Shown here in pieces: positions 34,601-50,500 of a DNA stretch of 64,000 nucleotides; the first letter of the stretch is position 1, and each line of letters starts with the position of its first letter. This DNA comes from Oasisia sp. SBJ-2009. Its lineage: Eukaryota; Annelida; Polychaeta; Sabellida; Siboglinidae. The stretch is taken from contig OZ024861.1 of assembly GCA_964017155.1 (NCBI GenBank), positions 50,057,513 to 50,121,512 on the forward strand, given 5' to 3'. The notes under the pieces are model-generated. The model ran no database searches and was not told the DNA's origin. It saw only the letters and a program-made list of their open reading frames with translations. The position numbers and the translations under genes are program-made.

Positions 34601-37600
34601 TTCTCCTACCATCCCCATCCCTTGTTTCTCCTACCATCACCATCCCTTGTTTCTCCAACAATCACCATCCCTTGTTTCTCCTACCATCATCATCCCTTGT
34701 TTCTCCTACCATCCCCATCCCTTGTTTCTCCTACCATCACCATCCCTTGTTTCTCCTACCATCCCCATCCCTTGTTTCTCCTACCATCATCATCCCTTGT
34801 TTCTCCTACCATCCCCATCCCTTGTTTCTCCTACCATCACCATCCTTTGTTTCTCCTACCATCATCATCTCTTGTTTCTCCTACCATCATCATCCGTTGT
34901 TTCTCCTACCATCCCCATCCCTTGTTTCTCCTACCATCACCATCCCTTGTTTCTCCAACAATCACCATCGCTTGTTACTCCTAACATCCCCATCCCTTGT
35001 TTCTCCTACCATCACCATCCCTTGTTTCTCCTACCATCATCATCCCTTGTTTCTCCTACCATCCCCATCCGTTGTTTCTCCTACCATCACCATCCTTTGT
35101 TTCTCCTACCATCATCATCCCTTGTTTCTCCTACCATCATCATCCCTTGTTTCTCCTACCATCCCCATCCCTTGTTACTCCTACCATCACCATCCCTTGT
35201 TTCTCCAACAATCACCATCCCTTGTTTCTCCTACCATCATCATCCCTTGTTTCTCCTACCATCCCCATCCCTTGTTTCTCCTACCATCACCATCCCTTGT
35301 TTCTCCTACCATCATCATCCCTTGTTTCTCCTACCATCCCCATCCCTTGTTTCTCCTACCATCACCATCCCTTGTTTCTCCTACCATCATCATCCCTTGT
35401 TTCTCCTACCATCATCATCCCTTGTTTCTCCTACCATCATCATCCCTTGTTTCTCCTACCATCCCCATCCCTTGTTTCTCCTACCATCATCATCCCTTGT
35501 TTCTCCTACCATCATCATCCCTTGTTTCTCCTACCATCCCCATCCCTTGTTTCTCCTACCATCACCATCCCTTGTTTCTCCTACCATCACCATCCCTTGT
35601 TTCTCCTACCACCACCATCCCTTGTTTCTCCTACCATCCCCATCCCTTGTTTCTCCAACAATCACCATCCCTTGTTTCTCCTCCCATCACCATCCCTTGG
35701 TTCTCCTACCATCCCCATCCCTTGTTTCTCCCACCATCACCATCCCTTGTTTCTCCTACCATCATCATCCCTTGTTTCTCCTACCATCCCCATCCCTTGT
35801 TTCTCCTACCATCACCATCCCTTGTTTCTCCTACCATCATCATCCCTTGTTTCTCCTACCATCCCCATCCCTTGTTTCTCCTACCATCACCATCCCTTGT
35901 TTCTCCTACCATCATCATCCCTTGTTTCTCCTACCATCATCATCCCTTGTTTCTCCTACCATCATCATCCCTTGTTTCTCCTACCATCCCCATTCCTTGT
36001 TTCTCCTACCATCATCATCCCTTGTTTCTCCTACCATCATCATCCCTTGTTTCTCCTACCATCCCCATCCCTTGTTTCTCCTACCATCACCATCCCTTGT
36101 TTCTCCTACCATCACCATCCCTTGTTTCTCCTACCATCCCCATCCCTTGTTTCTCCAACAATCACCATCCCTTGTTTCTCCTGCCATCACCATCCCTTGG
36201 TTCTCCTACCATCCCCATCCCTTGTTTCTCCTACCATCACCATCCCTTGTTTCTCCTACCATCATCATCCCTTGTTTCTCCTACCATCCCCATCCCTTGT
36301 TTCTCCTACCATCACCATCCTTTGTTTCTCCTACCATCATCATCCCTTGTTTCTCCTACCATCATCATCCCTTGTTTCTCCTACCATCATCATCCCTTGT
36401 TTCTCCTACCATCACCATCCCTTGTTTCTCCTACCATCACCATCCCTTGTTTCTCCTGCCATTACCATCTCTTGTTTCTCCTGCCATCAACATCCCTTGT
36501 TTCTCCTACCATCATCATCCCTTGTTTCTCCTACCATCCCCATCCCTTGTTTCTCCTACCATCACCATCCCTTGTTTCTCCTACCATCATCATCCCTTGT
36601 TTCTCCTACCATCCCCATCCCTTGTTTCTCCTACCATCACCATCCCTTGTTTCTCCTGCCATCATCATCCCTTGTTTCTCCTACCATCCCCATCCCTTGT
36701 TTCTCGTACCATCACCATCCCTTGTTTCTCCTACCATCCCCATCCCTTGTTTCTCCAACAATCACCATCCCTTGTTTCTCCTGCCATCACCATCCCTTGG
36801 TTCTCCTACCATCACCATCCCTTGTTTCTCCTACCATCACCATCCCTTGTTTCTCCTACCATCATCATCCCTTGTTTCTCCTACCATCATCATCCCTTGT
36901 TTCTCCTGCCATCACCATCCCTTGTTTCTCCTACCATCACCATCCCTTGTTTCTCCTACCATCACCATCCCTTGTTTCTCCTACCATCACCATCCCTTGT
37001 TTCTCCTACCATCACCATACCTTGTATCTCCTACCATCACCATCCCTTGTTTCTCCAACAATCACCATCCCTTGTTTCTCCTACCATCCCCATCCCTTGT
37101 TTCTCCTACCATCACCATCCCTTGTTTCTCCTACCATCATCATCCCTTGTTTCTCCTACCATCCCCATCCCTTGTTTCTCCTACCATCACCGTCCTTTGT
37201 TTCTCCTACCATCATCATCTCTTGTTTCTCCTACCATCATCATCCGTTGTTTCTCCTACCATCCCCATCCCTTGTTTCTCCTACCATCACCATCCCTTGT
37301 TTCTCCAACAATCACCATCCCTTGTTACTCCTAACATCCCCATCCCTTGTTTCTCCTACCATCACCATCCCTTGTTTCTCCTACCATCATCATCCCTTGT
37401 TTCTCCTACCATCCCCATCCCTTGTTTCTCCTACCATCACCATCCTTTGTTTCTCCTACCATCATCATCCCTTGTTTCTCCTACCATCATCATCCCTTGT
37501 TTCTCCTACCATCCCCATCCCTTGTTACTCCTACCATCACCATCCCTTGTTTCTCCAACAATCACCATCCCTTGTTTCTCCTACCATCATCATCCCTTGT

Positions 37601-40600
37601 TTCTCCTACCATCCCCATCCCTTGTTTCTCCTACCATCACCATCCCTTGTTTCTCCTACCATCATCATCCCTTGTTTCTCCTACCATCCCCATCCCTTGT
37701 TTCTCCTACCATCACCATTCCTTGTTTCTCCTACCATCATCATCCCTTGTTTCTCCTACCATCATCATCCCTTGTTTCTCCTACCATCATCATCCCTTGT
37801 TTCTCCTACCATCCCCATCCCTTGTTTCTCCTACCATCATCATCCCTTGTTTCTCCTACCATCATCATCCCTTGTTTCTCCTACCATCCCCATCCCTTGT
37901 TTCTCCTACTATCACCATCCCTTGTTTCTCCTACCATCACCATCCCTTGTTTCTCCTACCATCCCCATCCCTTGTTTCTCCAACAATCACCATCCCTTGT
38001 TTCTCCTGCCATCACCATCCCTTGGTTCTCCTACCATCCCCATCCCTTGTTTCTCCTACCATCACCATCCCTTGTTTCTCCTACCATCATCATCCCTTGT
38101 TTCTCCTACCATCCCCATCCCTTGTTTCTCCTACCATCACCATCCTTTGTTTCTCCTACCATCATCATCCCTTGTTTCTCCTACCATCATCATCCCTTGT
38201 TTCTCCTACCATCATCATCCCTTGTTTCTCCTACCATCACCATCCCTTGTTTCTCCTACCATCACCATCCCTTGTTTCTCCTGCCATCACCATCTCTTGT
38301 TTCTCCTGCCATCAACATCCCTTGTTTCTCCTACCATCATCATCCCTTGTTTCTCCTACCATCCCCATCCCTTGTTTCTCCTACCATCACCATCCCTTGT
38401 TTCTCCTACCATCATCATCCCTTGTTTCTCCTACCATCCCCATCCCTTGTTTCTCCTACCATCACCATCCCTTGTTTCTCCTACCATCCCCATCCCTTGT
38501 TTCTCCTACCATCACCATCCCTTGTTTCTCCTACCATCCCCATCCCTTGTTTCTCCAACAATCACCATCCCTTGTTTCTCCTGCCATCACCATCCCTTGG
38601 TTCTCCTACCATCCCCATCCCTTGTTTCTCCTACCATCACCATCCCTTGTTTCTCCTACCATCCCCATCCCTTGTTTCTCCTACCATCATCATCCCTTGT
38701 TTCTCCTACCATCCCCATCCCTTGTTTCTCCTACCATCACCATCCCTTGTTTCTCCTACCATCATCATCCCTTGTTTCTCCTACCATCCCCATCCCTTGT
38801 TTCTCCTACCATCACCATCCTTTGTTTCTCCTACCATCATCATCTCTTGTTTCTCCTACCATCATCATCCGTTGTTTCTCCTACCATCCCCATCCCTTGT
38901 TTCTCCTACCATCACCATCCCTTGTTTCTCCAACAATCACCATCGCTTGTTACTCCTAACATCCCCATCCCTTGTTTCTCCTACCATCACCATCCCTTGT
39001 TTCTCCTACCATCATCATCCCTTGTTTCTCCTACCATCCCCATCCGTTGTTTCTCCTACCATCACCATCCTTTGTTTCTCCTACCATCATCATCCCTTGT
39101 TTCTCCTACCATCATCATCCCTTGTTTCTCCTACCATCCCCATCCCTTGTTACTCCTACCATCACCATCCCTTGTTTCTCCAACAATCACCATCCCTTGT
39201 TTCTCCTACCATCATCATCCCTTGTTTCTCCTACCATCCCCATCCCTTGTTTCTCCTACCATCACCATCCCTTGTTTCTCCTACCATCATCATCCCTTGT
39301 TTCTCCTACCATCCCCATCCCTTGTTTCTCCTACCATCACCATCCCTTGTTTCTCCTACCATCATCATCCCTTGTTTCTCCTACCATCATCATCCCTTGT
39401 TTCTCCTACCATCATCATCCCTTGTTTCTCCTACCATCCCCATCCCTTGTTTCTCCTACCATCATCATCCCTTGTTTCTCCTACCATCATCATCCCTTGT
39501 TTCTCCTACCATCCCCATCCCTTGTTTCTCCTACCATCACCATCCCTTGTTTCTCCTACCATCACCATCCCTTGTTTCTCCTACCACCACCATCCCTTGT
39601 TTCTCCTACCATCCCCATCCCTTGTTTCTCCAACAATCACCATCCCTTGTTTCTCCTCCCATCACCATCCCTTGGTTCTCCTACCATCCCCATCCCTTGT
39701 TTCTCCCACCATCACCATCCCTTGTTTCTCCTACCATCATCATCCCTTGTTTCTCCTACCATCCCCATCCCTTGTTTCTCCTACCATCACCATCCCTTGT
39801 TTCTCCTACCATCATCATCCCTTGTTTCTCCTACCATCCCCATCCCTTGTTTCTCCTACCATCACCATCCCTTGTTTCTCCTACCATCATCATCCCTTGT
39901 TTCTCCTACCATCATCATCCCTTGTTTCTCCTACCATCATCATCCCTTGTTTCTCCTACCATCCCCATTCCTTGTTTCTCCTACCATCATCATCCCTTGT
40001 TTCTCCTACCATCATCATCCCTTGTTTCTCCTACCATCCCCATCCCTTGTTTCTCCTACCATCACCATCCCTTGTTTCTCCTACCATCACCATCCCTTGT
40101 TTCTCCTACCATCCCCATCCCTTGTTTCTCCAACAATCACCATCCCTTGTTTCTCCTGCCATCACCATCCCTTGGTTCTCCTACCATCCCCATCCCTTGT
40201 TTCTCCTACCATCACCATCCCTTGTTTCTCCTACCATCATCATCCCTTGTTTCTCCTACCATCCCCATCCCTTGTTTCTCCTACCATCACCATCCTTTGT
40301 TTCTCCTACCATCATCATCCCTTGTTTCTCCTACCATCATCATCCCTTGTTTCTCCTACCATCATCATCCCTTGTTTCTCCTACCATCACCATCCCTTGT
40401 TTCTCCTACCATCACCATCCCTTGTTTCTCCTGCCATTACCATCTCTTGTTTCTCCTGCCATCAACATCCCTTGTTTCTCCTACCATCATCATCCCTTGT
40501 TTCTCCTACCATCCCCATCCCTTGTTTCTCCTACCATCACCATCCCTTGTTTCTCCTACCATCATCATCCCTTGTTTCTCCTACCATCCCCATCCCTTGT

Positions 40601-43600
40601 TTCTCCTACCATCACCATCCCTTGTTTCTCCTGCCATCATCATCCCTTGTTTCTCCTACCATCCCCATCCCTTGTTTCTCCTACCATCACCATCCCTTGT
40701 TTCTCCCACCATCCCCATCCCTTGTTTCTCCAACAATCACCATCCCTTGTTTCTCCTGCCATCACCATCCCTTGGTTCTCCTACCATCCCCATCCCTTGT
40801 TTCTCCTACCATCACCATCCCTTGTTTCTCCTACCATCCCCATCCCTTGTTTCTCCTACCATCATCATCCCTTGTTTCTCCTACCATCCCCATCCCTTGT
40901 TTCTCCTACCATCACCATCCCTTGTTTCTCCTACCATCATCATCCCTTGTTTCTCCTACCATCCCCATCCCTTGTTTCTCCTACCATCACCATCCTTTGT
41001 TTCTCCTACCATCATCATCTCTTGTTTCTCCTACCATCATCATCCGTTGTTTCTCCTACCATCCCCATCCCTTGTTTCTCCTACCATCACCATCCCTTGT
41101 TTCTCCAACAATCACCATCCCTTGTTACTCCTAACATCCCCATCCCTTGTTTCTCCTACCATCACCATCCCTTGTTTCTCCTACCATCATCATCCCTTGT
41201 TTCTCCTACCATCACCATCCCTTGTTTCTCCTACCATCACCATCCTTTGTTTCTCCTACCATCATCATCCCTTGTTTCTCCTACCATCATCATCCCTTGT
41301 TTCTCCTACCATCACCATCCCTTGTTACTCCTACCATCACCATCCCTTGTTTCTCCAACAATCACCATCCCTTGTTTCTCCTACCATCATCATCCCTTGT
41401 TTCTCCTACCATCCCCATCCCTTGTTTCTCCTACCATCACCATCCCTTGTTTCTCCTACCATCATCATCCCTTGTTTCTCCTACCATCCCCATCCCTTGT
41501 TTCTCCTACCATCACCATCCCTTGTTTCTCCTACCATCATCATCCCTTGTTTCTCCTACCATCATCATCCCTTGTTTCTCCTACCATCATCATCCCTTGT
41601 TTCTCCTACCATCCCCATCCCTTGTTTCTCCTACCATCATCATCCCTTGTTTCTCCTACCATCATCATCCCTTGTTTCTCCTACCATCCCCATCCCTTGT
41701 TTCTCCTACCATCACCATCCCTTGTTTCTCCTACCATCACCATCCGTTGTTTCTCCTACCATCCCCATCCCTTGTTTCTCCAACAATCACCATCCCTTGT
41801 TTCTCCTCCCATCACCATCCCTTGGTTCTCCTACCATCCCCATCCCTTGTTTCTCCTACCATCACCATCCCTTGTTTCTCCTACCATCATCATCCCTTGT
41901 TTCTCCTACCATCCCCATCCCTTGTTTCTCCTACCATCACCATCCTTTGTTTCTCCTACCATCATCATCCCTTGTTTCTCCTACCATCATCATCCCTTGT
42001 TTCTCCTACCATCATCATCCCTTGTTTCTCCTACCATCACCATCCCTTGTTTCTCCTACCATCACCATCCCTTGTTTCTCCTGCCATTACCATCTCTTGT
42101 TTCTCCTGCCATCAACATCCCTTGTTTCTCCTACCATCATCATCCCTTGTTTCTCCTACCATCCCCATCCCTTGTTTCTCCTATCATCACCATCCCTTGT
42201 TTCTCCTACCATCATCATCCCTTGTTTCTCCTACCATCCCCATCCCTTGTTTCTCCTACCATCATCATCCCTTGTTTCTCCTGCCATCATCATCCCTTGT
42301 TTCTCCTACCATCCCCATCCCTTGTTTCTCCTACCATCATCATCCCTTGTTTCTCCTACCATCACCATCCCTTGTTTCTCCTACCATCCCCATCCCTTGT
42401 TTCTCCTGCCATCACCATCCCTTGTTTCTCCTACCATCATCATCCCTTGTTTCTCCTACCATCCCCATCCCTTGTTTCTCCTACCATCATCATCCCTTGT
42501 TTCTCCTACCATCCCCATCCCTTGTTTCTCCTACCATCATCATCCCTTGTTTCTCCTACCATCCCCATCCCTTGTTTCTCCTACCATCACCATCCCTTGT
42601 TTCTCCTGCCATCATCATCCCTTGTTTCTCCTACCATCCCCATCCCTTGTTTCTCCTACCATCACAATCCCTTGTTTCTCCTACCATCCCCATCCCTTGT
42701 TTCTCCAACAATCACCATCCCTTGTTTCTCCTGCCATCACCATCCCTTGGTTCTCCTACCATCACCATCCCTTGTTTCTCCTACCATCACCATCCCTTGT
42801 TTCTCCTACCATCATCATCCCTTGTTTCTCCTACCATCATCATCCCTTGTTTCTCCTGCCATCACCATCCCTTGTTTCTCCTACCATCACCATCCCTTGT
42901 TTCTCCTACCATCACCATCCCTTGTTTCTCCTACCATCACCATCCCTTGTTTCTCCTACCATCACCATACCTTGTATCTCCTACCATCACCATCCCTTGT
43001 TTCTCCAACAATCACCATCCCTTGTTTCTCCTACCATCCCCATCCCTTGTTTCTCCTACCATCACCATCCCTTGTTTCTCCTACCATCATCATCCCTTGT
43101 TTCTCCTACCATCCCCATCCCTTGTTTCTCCTACCATCACCATCCTTTGTTTCTCCTACCATCAATATCTCTTGTTTCTCCTACCATCATCATCCGTTGT
43201 TTCTCCTACCATCCCCATCCCTTGTTTCTCCTACCATCACCATCCCTTGTTTCTCCAACAATCACCATCCCTTGTTACTCCTACCATCCCCATCCCTTGT
43301 TACTCCTACCATCACCATCCCTTGTTTCTCCAACAATCACCATCCCTTGTTTCTCCTACCATCATCATCCCTTGTTTCTCCTACCACCCCCATCCCTTGT
43401 TTCTCCTACCATCACCATCCCTTGTTTCTCCTACCATCATCATCCCTTGTTTCTCCTACCATCCCCATCCCTTGTTTCTCCTACCACCCCCATCCCTTGT
43501 TTCTCCTACCATCACCATCCCTTGTTTCTCCTACCATCATCATCCCTTGTTTCTCCTACCATCCCCATCCCTTGTTTCTCCTACCATCACCATCCCTTGT

Positions 43601-43780
43601 TTCTCCTACCATCATCATCCCTTGTTTCTCCTACCATCATCATCCCTTGTTTCTCCTACCATCATCATCCCTTGTTTCTCCTACCATCACCATCCCTTGT
43701 TTCTCCTACCATCCCCATCCCTTGTTTCTCCTACCATCACCATCCCTTGTTTCTCCTACCATCACCATCCCTTGTTTCTC
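31640..43780. repeat. Array zone B: ATCATCAT and ATCCCCAT variants
   Basis: Units with ATCATCAT and ATCCCCAT alternate with consensus units and length is almost always exactly 25 bp. A marker unit TTACTCCTAACATCCCC ends a reading frame at 33309, 34984, 37334, 38959 and 41134, with spacings 1675, 2350, 1625 and 2175 bp, all multiples of 25. Confidence 0.8.
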
Positions 43781-46700
43781 CTACCATCACCATCGCTTGT
43801 ATCTCCTACCATCACTTGTTTCTCTTACCATCACCATCCCCATCCCTTATTTCTCCAACCATCACCATCCCTTGTTTCTCCTACCATCACCATCCCTTGT
43901 TTCTCCTACAATCACCATCCCTTGTATATCCTATCATCACCATCCCTTGTATCTCCTACCATCACCATCCCTTGTTTCTCCTATCATCACCATCCCTTGT
44001 ATCTCCTATCATCACCATCCCTTGTATCTCCTATCATCACCATCCCTTGTTTCTCCTACCATCACCATCCCTTGTTTCTCCTACCATCACCATCGCTTGT
44101 ATCTCCTACCATCACTTGTTTCTCCTACCATCACCATCCCTTGTTTCTCCTACCATCACCATCCCTTGTTTCTCCTACCATCACCATCCCTTGTTTTTCC
44201 TACCATCACCATCCCTTGTTTTTCCTACCATCACCATCCCTTGTTTCTCCTACTATCACCATCCCTTGTTTCTCCTACCATCACCATCACTTGTTTCTCC
44301 TACCATCACCATCCCTTGTTTCTCCTACCATCACCATCCCTTGTTTCTCCTACCATCACCATCCCTTGTTTTTCCTACCATCACCATCACTTGTTTCTCC
44401 TACCATCACCATCCCTTGTTTCTCCTACCATCACCATCCCTTGTTTTTCCTACCATCACCATCCCTTGTTTCTCCTACTATCACCATCCCTTGTTTCTCC
44501 TACCATCACCATCCCTTGTTTCTCTTACCATCACCATCCCTTATTTCTCCAACCATCACCATCCCTTGTTTCTCCTACCATCACCATCCCTTGTTTCTCC
44601 TACAATCACCATCCATTGTTTCTCCTACCATCACCATCACCATCACTTGTATCTCCTACCATCACCATCCCTTGTATCTCCTATCATCACCATCCCTTGT
44701 ATCTCCTATCATCACCATCCCTTGTATCTCCTATCATCACCATCCCTTGTTTCTCCTACCATCACCATCCCTTGTTTCTCCTACAATCACCATCCCTTGT
44801 TTCTCCTACTATCACCATCACCACTTGTATCTCCTACCATCACCATCCCTTGTATCTCCTACCATCACCATCCCTTGTATCTCCTACCATCAACATCCCT
44901 TGTTTCTCCTACCATCACCATCCCTTGTTTCTCCTACCATCACCATCCCTTGTTTCTCCTATCATCACCATCGCTTGTATCTCCTACCATCACTTGTTTT
45001 TCCTACCATCACCATCCCTTGTTTCTCCTACCATCACCATCCCTTGTTTCTCCTACCATCACCATCCCTTGTTTTTCCTAACATCACCATCACTTGTTTC
45101 TCCTACCATCACCATCCCTTGTTTCTCCTACCATCACCATCCCTTGTTTCTCCTACCATCGCCATCACTTGTATCTTCTACCATCACCATCCCTTGTTTC
45201 TCCTACCATCACCGTCCCTTGTTTCTCCTACCATCACCATCCCTTGTTTCTCCTACCATCACCATCCCTTGTTTCTCCTAACATCACCATCCCTTGTTTC
45301 TCCTGCCATCAACATCCCTTGTTTCTCCTACCATCACCATCCATTGTTTCTCCTACCATCATCATCCCTTGTTTCTCCTACCATCACCATCCCTTGTTTC
45401 TCCTACCATCACCATCCCTTGTTTCTCCAACAATCACCATCCCTTGTTTCTCCTGCCATCACCATCCCTTGTTTCTCCTACCATCACCATCCCTTGTTTC
45501 TCCTACCATCACCATCCCTTGTTTCTTCTACCATCACCATCCCTTGTTTCTCCTACCATCACCATACCTTGTATCTCCTACCATCACCATCCCTTGTTTC
45601 TCCAACAATCACCATCCCTTGTTTCTCCTACCATCCCCATCCCTTGTTTCTCCTACCATCACCATCCCTTGTTTCTCCTACCATCCCCATCCATTGTTTC
45701 TCCTGCCATCACCATCCCTTGTTTCTCCTACCATCATCATCCCTTGTTTCTCCTACCATCCCCATCCCTTGTTTCTCCTACCATCATCATCCCTTGTTTC
45801 TCCTACCATCCCCATCCCTTGTTTCTCCTACCATCACCATCCCTTGTTTCTCTTACCATCACCATCCCTTATTTCTCCAACCATCACCATCCCTTGTTTC
45901 TCCTACCATCACCATCCCTTGTTTCTCCTACAATCACCATCCCTTGTTTCTCCTACCATCACCATCACCATCACTTGTATCTCCTACCATCACCATCCCT
46001 TGTATCTCTTACCATCACCATCCCTTATTTCTCCAACCATCACCATCCCTTGTTTCTCCTACCATCACCATCCCTTGTTTCTCCTACAATCACCATCCCT
46101 TGTTTCTCCTACCATCACCATCACCATCACTTGTATCTCCTACCATCACCATCCCTTGTATCTCCTATCATCACCATCCCTTGTATCTCCTATCATCACC
46201 ATCCCTTGTATCTCCTATCATCACCATCCCTTGTTTCTCCTACCATCACCATCCCTTGTTTCTCCTACAATCACCATCCCTTGTTTCTCCTACTATCACC
46301 ATCACCACTTGTATCTCCTACCATCACCATCCCTTGTATCTCCTACCATCACCATCCCTTGTATCTCCTACCATCAACGTCCCTTGTTTCTCCTACCATC
46401 ACCATCCCTTGTTTCTCCTACCATCACCATCCCTTGTTTCTCCTATCATCACCATCGCTTGTATCTCCTACCATCACTTGTTTTTCCTACCATCACCATC
46501 CCTTGTTTCTCCTACCATCACCATCCCTTGTTTCTCCTACCATCACCATCCCTTGTTTTTCCTAACATCACCATCACTTGTTTCTCCTACCATCACCATC
46601 CCTTGTTTCTCCTACCATCACCATCCCTTGTTTCTCCTACCATCGCCATCACTTGTATCTTCTACCATCACCATCCCTTGTTTCTCCTACCATCACCGTC

Positions 46701-47520
46701 CCTTGTTTCTCCTACCATCACCATCCCTTGTTTCTCCTACCATCACCATCCCTTGTTTCTCCTAACATCACCATCCCTTGTTTCTCCTGCCATCAACATC
46801 CCTTGTTTCTCCTACCATCACCATCCATTGTTTCTCCTACCATCATCATCCCTTGTTTCTCCTACCATCACCATCCCTTGTTTCTCCTACCATCACCATC
46901 CCTTGTTTCTCCAACAATCACCATCCCTTGTTTCTCCTGCCATCACCATCCCTTGTTTCTCCTACCATCACCATCCCTTGTTTCTCCTACCATCACCATC
47001 CCTTGTTTCTTCTACCATCACCATCCCTTGTTTCTCCTACCATCACCATACCTTGTATCTCCTACCATCACCATCCCTTGTTTCTCCAACAATCACCATC
47101 CCTTGTTTCTCCTACCATCCCAATCCCTTGTTTCTCCTACCATCACCATCCCTTGTTTCTCCTACCATCCCCATCCCTTGTTTCTCCTGCCATCACCATC
47201 CCTTGTTTCTCCTACCATCACCATCCCTTGTTTCTCCTACCATCCCCATCCCTTGTTTCTCCTACCATCATCATCCCTTGTTTCTCCTACCATCCCCATC
47301 CCTTGTTTCTCCTACCATCACCATCCCTTGTTTCTCTTACCATCACCATCCCTTATTTCTCCAACCATCACCATCCCTTGTTTCTCCTACCATCACCATC
47401 CCTTGTTTCTCCTACAATCACCATCCCTTGTTTCTCCTACCATCACCATCACCATCACTTGTATCTCCTACCATCACCATCCCTTGTATCTCCTATCATC
47501 ACCATCCCTTGTATCTCCTA
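43780..47520. repeat. Second copy of zone A inside the array
   Basis: The variant types of zone A return, including the 19- and 31-bp units and the ATCGCCATCACTTG block near 45094 and 46578 (interval 1484 bp, the same as between 29207 and 30691). It is offset 15,887 bp from zone A over most of its length. Confidence 0.8.
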
Positions 47521-50500
47521 CCATCACCATCCCTTGTTTCTCCTACCATCCCCATCCCTTGTTTCTCCTACCATCACCATCCCTTGTTTCTCCTGCCATC
47601 ATCATCCCGTGTTTCTCCTACCATCCCCATCCCTTGTTTCTCCTACCATCACCATCCCTTGTTTCTCCTACCATCCCCATCCCTTGTTTCTCCAACACTC
47701 ACCATCCCTTGTTTCTCCTGCCATCACCATCCCTTGGTTCTCCTACCATCACCATCCCTTGTTTCTCCTACCATCACCATCCCTTGTTTCTCCTACCATC
47801 ATCATCCCTTGTTTCTCCTACCATCATCATCCCTTGTTTCTCCTGCCATCACCATCCCTTGTTTCTCCTACCATCACCATCCCTTGTTTCTCCTACCATC
47901 ACCATCCCTTGTTTCTCCTACCATCACCATCCCTTGTTTCTCCTACCATCACCATACCTTGTATCTCCTACCATCACCATCCCTTGTTTCTCCAACAATC
48001 ACCATCCCTTGTTTCTCCTACCATCCCCATCCCTTGTTTCTCCTACCATCACCATCCCTTGTTTCTCCTACCATCATCATCCCTTGTTTCTCCTACCATC
48101 CCCATCCCTTGTTTCTCCTACCATCACCATCCTTTGTTTCTCCTACCATCATCATCTCTTGTTTCTCCTACCATCATCATCCCTTGTTTCTCCTGCCATC
48201 ATCATCCCTTGTTTCTCCTACCATCCCCATCCCTTGTTTCTCCTACCATCATCATCCCTTGTTTCTCCTACCATCACCATCCCTTGTTTCTCCTACCATC
48301 CCCATCCCTTGTTTCTCCTGCCATCACCATCCCTTGTTTCTCCTACCATCATCATCCCTTGTTTCTCCTACCATCCCCATCCCTTGTTTCTCCTACCATC
48401 ATCATCCCTTGTTTCTCCTACCATCCCCATCCCTTGTTTCTCCTACCATCATCATCCCTTGTTTCTCCTACCATCCCCATCCCTTGTTTCTCCTACCATC
48501 ACCATCCCTTGTTTCTCCTGCCATCATCATCCCTTGTTTCTCCTACCATCCCCATCCCTTGTTTCTCGTACCATCACCATCCCTTGTTTCTCCTACCATC
48601 CCCATCCCTTGTTTCTCCAACAATCACCATCCCTTGTTTCTCCTGCCATCACCATCCCTTGGTTCTCCTACCATCACCATCCCTTGTTTCTCCTACCATC
48701 ACCATCCCTTGTTTCTCCTACCATCATCATCCCTTGTTTCTCCTACCATCATCATCCCTTGTTTCTCCTGCCATCACCATCCCTTGTTTCTCCTACCATC
48801 ACCATCCCTTGTTTCTCCTACCATCACCATCCCTTGTTTCTCCTACCATCACCATCCCTTGTTTCTCCTACCATCACCATACCTTGTATCTCCTACCATC
48901 ACCATCCCTTGTTTCTCCAACAATCACCATCCCTTGTTTCTCCTACCATCCCCATCCCTTGTTTCTCCTACCATCACCATCCCTTGTTTCTCCTACCATC
49001 ATCATCCCTTGTTTCTCCTACCATCCCCATCCCTTGTTTCTCCTACCATCACCATCCTTTGTTTCTCCTACCATCATCATCTCTTGTTTCTCCTACCATC
49101 ATCATCCGTTGTTTCTCCTACCATCCCCATCCCTTGTTTCTCCTACCATCACCATCCCTTGTTTCTCCAACAATCACCATCCCTTGTTACTCCTAACATC
49201 CCCATCCCTTGTTTCTCCTACCATCACCATCCCTTGTTTCTCCTACCATCATCATCCCTTGTTTCTCCTACCATCCCCATCCCTTGTTTCTCCTACCATC
49301 ACCATCCTTTGTTTCTCCTACCATCATCATCCCTTGTTTCTCCTACCATCATCATCCCTTGTTTCTCCTACCATCCCCATCCCTTGTTACTCCTACCATC
49401 ACCATCCCTTGTTTCTCCAACAATCACCATCCCTTGTTTCTCCTACCATCATCATCCCTTGTTTCTCCTACCATCCCCATCCCTTGTTTCTCCTACCATC
49501 ACCATCCCTTGTTTCTCCTACCATCATCATCCCTTGTTTCTCCTACCATCCCCATCCCTTGTTTCTCCTACCATCACCATTCCTTGTTTCTCCTACCATC
49601 ATCATCCCTTGTTTCTCCTACCATCATCATCCCTTGTTTCTCCTACCATCATCATCCCTTGTTTCTCCTACCATCCCCATCCCTTGTTTCTCCTACCATC
49701 ATCATCCCTTGTTTCTCCTACCATCATCATCCCTTGTTTCTCCTACCATCCCCATCCCTTGTTTCTCCTACTATCACCATCCCTTGTTTCTCCTACCATC
49801 ACCATCCCTTGTTTCTCCTACCATCCCCATCCCTTGTTTCTCCAACAATCACCATCCCTTGTTTCTCCTGCCATCACCATCCCTTGGTTCTCCTACCATC
49901 CCCATCCCTTGTTTCTCCTACCATCACCATCCCTTGTTTCTCCTACCATCATCATCCCTTGTTTCTCCTACCATCCCCATCCCTTGTTTCTCCTACCATC
50001 ACCATCCTTTGTTTCTCCTACCATCATCATCCCTTGTTTCTCCTACCATCATCATCCCTTGTTTCTCCTACCATCATCATCCCTTGTTTCTCCTACCATC
50101 ACCATCCCTTGTTTCTCCTACCATCACCATCCCTTGTTTCTCCTGCCATCACCATCTCTTGTTTCTCCTGCCATCAACATCCCTTGTTTCTCCTACCATC
50201 ATCATCCCTTGTTTCTCCTACCATCCCCATCCCTTGTTTCTCCTACCATCACCATCCCTTGTTTCTCCTACCATCATCATCCCTTGTTTCTCCTACCATC
50301 CCCATCCCTTGTTTCTCCTACCATCACCATCCCTTGTTTCTCCTACCATCCCCATCCCTTGTTTCTCCTACCATCCCCATCCCTTGTTTCTCCAACAATC
50401 ACCATCCCTTGTTTCTCCTGCCATCACCATCCCTTGGTTCTCCTACCATCCCCATCCCTTGTTTCTCCTACCATCACCATCCCTTGTTTCTCCTACCATC

